A DNA stretch of 64,000 nt from Hanleya hanleyi (taxonomy: Eukaryota; Mollusca; Polyplacophora; Lepidopleurida; Hanleyidae), in the NCBI GenBank assembly GCA_036873755.1, contig JAVTVY010020260.1:1-64000 (forward strand). Reading direction: 5' to 3'. The notes beneath the pieces are model-generated. The model was not told the origin of the DNA and made no database searches. It was given only the letters and a program-made list of their open reading frames with translations. Positions 60,101-64,000 of this stretch are shown here, piece after piece. The translations under genes and the position numbers were made by a program. How positions within the stretch are numbered: position 1 is the stretch's first letter; every line of letters begins with the position of its first letter.

Positions 60101-60823
60101 AGAGAACAGAGAGAACAGTGGCTAAAGAGAACAGAGAGAACAGTGGCTACAGAGAACAGAGAGAACAGTGGCTACAGAGAACAGAGAGAACAGTGGCTAC
60201 AGAGAACAGCGGCTACAGAGAACAGAGAGAACAGTGGCTACAGAGAACAGAGAGAACAGTGGCTACAGAGAACAGAGAGAACAGTGGTTACAGAGAACAG
60301 AGAGAACAGTGGGTACAGAGAACAGAGAGAACAGTGGCTACAGAGAACAGAGAGAACAGTGGCTACAGAGAACAGAGAGAACAGTGGCTTCAGAGAATAG
60401 AGAGAATAGTGGATACAGAGAACAGAGAGAACAGTGGCTACAGAGAACAGAGAGAACAGTGGCTACAGAGAACAGAGAGAACAGTGGCTACAGAGAACAG
60501 AGAGAACAGTGGTTACAGAGAACAGAGAGAACAGTGGCTACAGAGAACAGAGAGAACAGTGGCTACAGAGAACAGTGGCTACAGAGAACAGAGAGAATAG
60601 TGGTTACAGAGAACAGAGAGAACAGTGGCTACAGAGAACAGAGAGAACAGTGGCTACAGAGAACAGAGAGAACAGTGGCTACAGAGAACAGAGAGAACAG
60701 TGGCTTCAGAGAATAGAGAGAATAGTGGATACAGAGAACAGAGAGAACAGTGGCTACAGAGAACAGAGAGAACAGTGGCTACAGAGAACAGAGAGAACAG
60801 TGGCTACAGAGAACAGTGGCTTC
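57193..60823 (+). repeat. 25 bp minisatellite, about 3.6 kb
   Basis: Unit GGCTACAGAGAACAGAGAGA plus ACAGT, with shorter units of about 17 bp (GGCTACAGAGAACAGT) mixed in. Variants are GGCTTCAG, GGTTACAG, GGATACAG and AACATAGAG. Parts repeat at a higher order: the block around 57,590-58,090 closely matches about 58,460-58,980. All three forward frames are open because the unit lacks forward stops and is not a multiple of three. These frames are not genes. Confidence 0.97.
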
Positions 60824-60953
60824 ACACCATGAGGGTGCTTTCCATTTGACTGATTGGCCTACAAATACACAAGAAGATGCATTATGAGTAGGGGTACAGT
60901 GGAAATGTGGTAGTGAATGAAAACAAGCAGATCTATATGAACAAGCATGACTG

Positions 60954-61860
60954 CAGGCCTCGAAAATTGGTTCATTGACGTAACCGAAAAATCGGTTACG
61001 GTAATTTTGTCTTACGTAACCTATTGTTCGGTTACGATGTTAATTTTTACGTAACCAATTGGTTTCGCAAAACGGTTACGTAACTATAACAGTGTGCCGT
61101 CAACCAGTACCGTACAACTCGACTCGGGAGTGATATAAGACTGTCCACAGCACGTGGTCAGCGACTGAACAGACAAATGGGTTAACATACGGGAATGGGA
61201 TTGTACACGTAAATCGTTTCCACCATTCATGATTGACTATGGTGACTCCGGTTGTATAATTCATTCACCATTTCCTTCTGATTCCGTTAAAATCCTGATC
61301 GAAAAGTCTGAGAAGTTGAACACGCCGCTTGCAAATTTAGAGATGGCGGAAGTGACAACGAGTGTTAACCGCAAGCTCCGCGCTCCGAGATAATTCTTCC
61401 GGGATGAGCTCCGCATGCCACCTCTGCTGCTAGCTCTGTGCAGAGCTTCCCACGGAGCAACAACCTCGGAGCGAGGAGGCTTGCGGGTAACCCTTACATT
61501 CCAACACGTTCAAGTTTGATAATGCTGTTTACTGGCCGCTATTGGTTTATTACGCCCGCCCTGAACCGAGGATAGACGAAACAGTCTGCGCAAGCTGACA
61601 GACACATGCCTGCCACGTGGTAGTCTACAAATTCGATACAGCCAGTCGAGTTTGCGACTTAGTTTCGCTTTTAAAACATGCCAAAAGACACGCGTCATAT
61701 GGTCAAAGTTTACACAGTGGACGGACAGAGAAGATGTTGGGACTTTTGTTACCATGTCCAAGAAGCGAATTCACGTAACCGATTTTTCGTTCTGCCCATT
61801 TCAGATTTGCGTAACCGACACGCGAACGATCGTTTCGTTCGCGCCAAATTTCGAGGCCTG
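60954..61860. mobile_element. Non-autonomous DNA transposon with CAGGCCTCGAAA ends
   Basis: Terminal inverted repeats CAGGCCTCGAAAATTGG (60,954) and, reversed, CAGGCCTCGAAATTTGG (ending 61,860). Directly flanked by TGACTG on both sides. 907 bp, without a credible gene. The interior is rich in CGTAACC/GGTTACG words near both ends (60,980-61,085 and 61,772-61,820), probably subterminal binding sites. The CAG start suggests hAT, but a 6 bp duplication does not fit the usual 8 bp. Confidence 0.75.
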
Positions 61861-62245
61861 TGACTGGATGGGTAAACAAGGAACATACCAACAGTATTAG
61901 AGGACTAGGAATGTCATAGCTCAGTTATTATCGTGCTTCCTTAAGAAAAGGTACATATCTCACACAACCTCAGTATCGATAAACAAAACACCAGGCGTTC
62001 ATTATCCAAGAGATATCACACATGACAAGACAACCAAAGAATGCAAGTCCCAGTCAGGGTTGAATATATTCTGAAATCCCTATCAGTCAGGCAAGGACGC
62101 ACAATAACGCAAAACGACAATAATAAGACAACACGAGGACAGTAGAGTATGTAATAGGACAGACAACAAGAAATAGTAACAACAATAGGACATGGTATCA
62201 ACAATAGGACAACAATAAGTCAACAATAGGACAGCATGTGGACAA
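61861..62245. other. Non-coding, with AACAATAGGACA microsatellite at its end
   Basis: Degenerate ACAATAGGAC repeats at about 62,120-62,240. Matching repeats resume at 63,625-63,690 beyond the next element. Confidence 0.5.
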
Positions 62246-63620
62246 TACCCTTACCGAAATAATATTCTTCTGGCACACTGGTTGCGGCAAGCTTGCCGCA
62301 AACTTTCTGGCAACCTCACCGCACACAGTGTGCCGGAGAGTTTGCGGCAACCTTGCCGCAACAGAGTTTTTCACATGCAAATGAGCTTTCCGGCACACTA
62401 TACAGATTGCGGCAAGCTGGCCGCAAACTGCTTATGTATTCCAGCCTTCTGGCACACTCTTCCGGCAGCTTCCGGCACACTCTTCCGGCAGCCTTCTGGC
62501 ACACTCTTCCGGCAACCTCACCGCGCACTCTTCCGGCAACCTCACCGCGCACTCTTCCGGCAACCTCACCGCACACTCTTTCCGGCAACCTCACCGCGCA
62601 CTCTTCCGGCAGCCTCCGGCGCACTCTTCCATAACTTCTGGGCTTATCAATATTTTCATGGTGGTGGTCAGAATGACATCATCCTGACCTCCACATGAAT
62701 GGTACAAATCACTCCACTCAAACTGTTGTACATAAGATCTGTCATGCAATGAAATCTAAACAGACAATGAATGAATGAAAGAACACAATGATCACCATGG
62801 CAGAGAAAACTACAACAAGTTGTCTACAAAATTACTGGACTGGCCTAAACCATAATCAAACTGTTACTTTGCATTCAAACAGACTTACCACACAAATCTG
62901 TATCATGTATGACCAGGAAATAGTATAAATTATGCAGGCCTAAGTTAGCAGGAACAACTCATCATGGTTGCAAACATATTCTCCCGCCATTCTCACCAAC
63001 TGCCAGATTTGAAAGTCCTGAACCGAATTACATATGTATCCATGTGCACCAAAAGTAGTCCAATGATAGGAAAGGTTAGTACTAGGTACATTAGAATCCT
63101 ACAATGAAATTTTGTCTCGGAATTAATTGTTCATTCTGAGAACATTCCCCTAATAACTATAACTTCAACTATGTGGTACAGTGTGGTACACTAATTTTGC
63201 ATAGTTCCTTCTGTGATGTATTCCTACACTGGTACAGTTTGGATAGTTTCCTATCCAGATTGAAAAGTAGGGGTCAAAAGTTAACTGGGTTAACAAATAA
63301 CAGCTGGCAAATCTTCAGTGCAGCCCATTCCATACAGAGTGTGCCGGTAGCGGCATACTCTGATTCCGGCACACTCTCGGCGCACTGTGCGCCGCTAGCG
63401 GCCCACAGTTTGGCTCTGGCACACCGTCTGCGCACTGTGCGCCGCTAGCGGCACACTTTTATCTTCTTCTGGCGCACTCTCCGCATACTGTTTGCCAGTA
63501 CCGGCACACTGTGGAATCACCAATTGAGACTGCCGCTAGCGGCATACTCTCCCCAACAGTTCTGGCACACTGATCAGGTTGCGGCAACCTTGCCGCAACC
63601 TGCAGATTTTGGTAAGGGTA
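62246..63620. mobile_element. Block with TACCCTTACC inverted ends and GC-rich palindromes
   Basis: Starts TACCCTTACCGAAAT and ends with the near reverse complement ATTTTGGTAAGGGTA. Inside each end lie TTGCGGCAA/TTGCCGCAA palindromes. 62,440-62,630 is a degenerate tandem of CTTCCGGCAACCTCACCGCG-type units. 63,345-63,550 has GCCGCTAGCGGC palindromes with GGCACACT words. The middle (62,640-63,330) shows nothing recognised. It appears inserted in an ACAATAGGAC microsatellite; no target duplication found. Confidence 0.5.
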
Positions 63621-63745
63621 AGTACACAATAGGACAACAACAAGTCAACAATAGGACAACAGGTGGACAATAAAGTATACAATAGGATGGACAATAGGAC
63701 AAGATAACGACAAAAAGGCATACAGTCAATTCAATGACAACAGAA

Positions 63746-64000
63746 ACAAGAGCCCAAGGGGCTTCAATATACGCCCGTATATCTGGAATTACATTGGTCC
63801 AAATTTCAAGGTTGCTTAATAGCCTTGATTCCAATTGGTAGCTAGCAATCCAGAGAAGGTCTGCAATTTTGTGCTTCTGAGAATGTAACATATATCACAT
63901 CTAAAATTGAATGATAAACTAAAATGAGCTTAACTCTTGGAAACAGTTGACCATGGAGTAAGAACTGAGAGGTCACATATCCAACACTGAAATCGACAAT
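63746..64000 (+). repeat. Family A repeat, third copy, cut by the window end
   Basis: Head of family A: ACAAGAGCCCAAGGGGCTTC, ATACGCCCGTATATCTGG, GATTCCAATTGGTA, and TTGAATGATAAACTAAAATG. It shows the full family head that is missing from the left copy at 11,487. Confidence 0.8.

Noticed and set aside
57198..60400. Very long open frames of 570 and 932 codons
   Set aside because: They lie wholly within the 25 bp minisatellite, and all three forward frames are open for the same trivial reason.
57193..60823. CRISPR-like regular repeats
   Set aside because: There are no unique spacers, units are adjacent, and the context is eukaryotic.

Overview
The window looks like repeat-rich eukaryotic DNA, most likely from a marine mollusc and probably a bivalve. 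No bacterial gene organisation, rRNA or CRISPR array is visible. The mollusc call rests on a SINE-like block at about 11,714-11,956, on repeat families built around GGGGCATAACTCTG and tandem GGACGGACGTAC tails, and on the mix of DIRS, Ty3/gypsy and Polinton elements. It is an inference from remembered repeat families, not a database result. I found no ordinary host protein-coding gene.

Layout. 1-1,005 is a truncated DIRS ORF1. 1.4-16.9 kb is non-coding and carries several repeat families: tandem arrays, elements ending in a GGCC/GAGGGG hairpin, palindromes, and a large family (here family A) with an array of TGACCT/AGGTCA words. 16.9-41.27 kb is a Polinton/Maverick (adintovirus-like) element of roughly 18 kb, broken by an intact-looking 6,440 bp DIRS retrotransposon at 27,645-34,084. 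41.27-44.3 kb is a second, inverted copy of family A that abuts the truncated polymerase gene. 45,172-56,608 is a Ty3/gypsy LTR retrotransposon with very long LTRs (about 2.97 kb) and a 4 bp target duplication. 57.2-60.8 kb is a 25 bp minisatellite. 60,954-61,860 is a small DNA transposon, 62,246-63,620 an inverted-repeat-ended block, and the window ends inside another family A copy.

The Polinton. Its right two thirds carry the expected genes: chromodomain integrase, packaging ATPase, pX-like protein, an unassigned protein, penton-like minor capsid protein, pVI/pX-like protein, major capsid protein, adenain-like protease, and convergently protein-primed DNA polymerase B. An intact tRNA-Leu(UAA) gene sits between protease and polymerase. 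The left third is unusual. It holds a protein with a CARD-like N-terminus joined to a PC4-like ssDNA-binding domain, a C-terminal IAP-type RING protein, an acidic protein leading into a second RING protein, a polyP/polyQ protein, and two more PC4-like genes. Most have their own TATA boxes. Arrays of a YY1-like word (CAAAATGGCGGC) lie upstream of two promoters, and two unrelated genes share one leader sequence. The set suggests a virus-like element with its own early region and candidate modulators of host cell death or ubiquitin signalling.

State of the element. Integrase, second RING, third PC4-like gene, penton, major capsid and polymerase each carry one or more frameshifts, the pX-like gene is split by the DIRS insertion, and the right terminus with the polymerase N-terminus is missing. 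This copy is therefore defective, unless some single-base indels are assembly errors. All family calls were made by eye from motifs and need profile searches.
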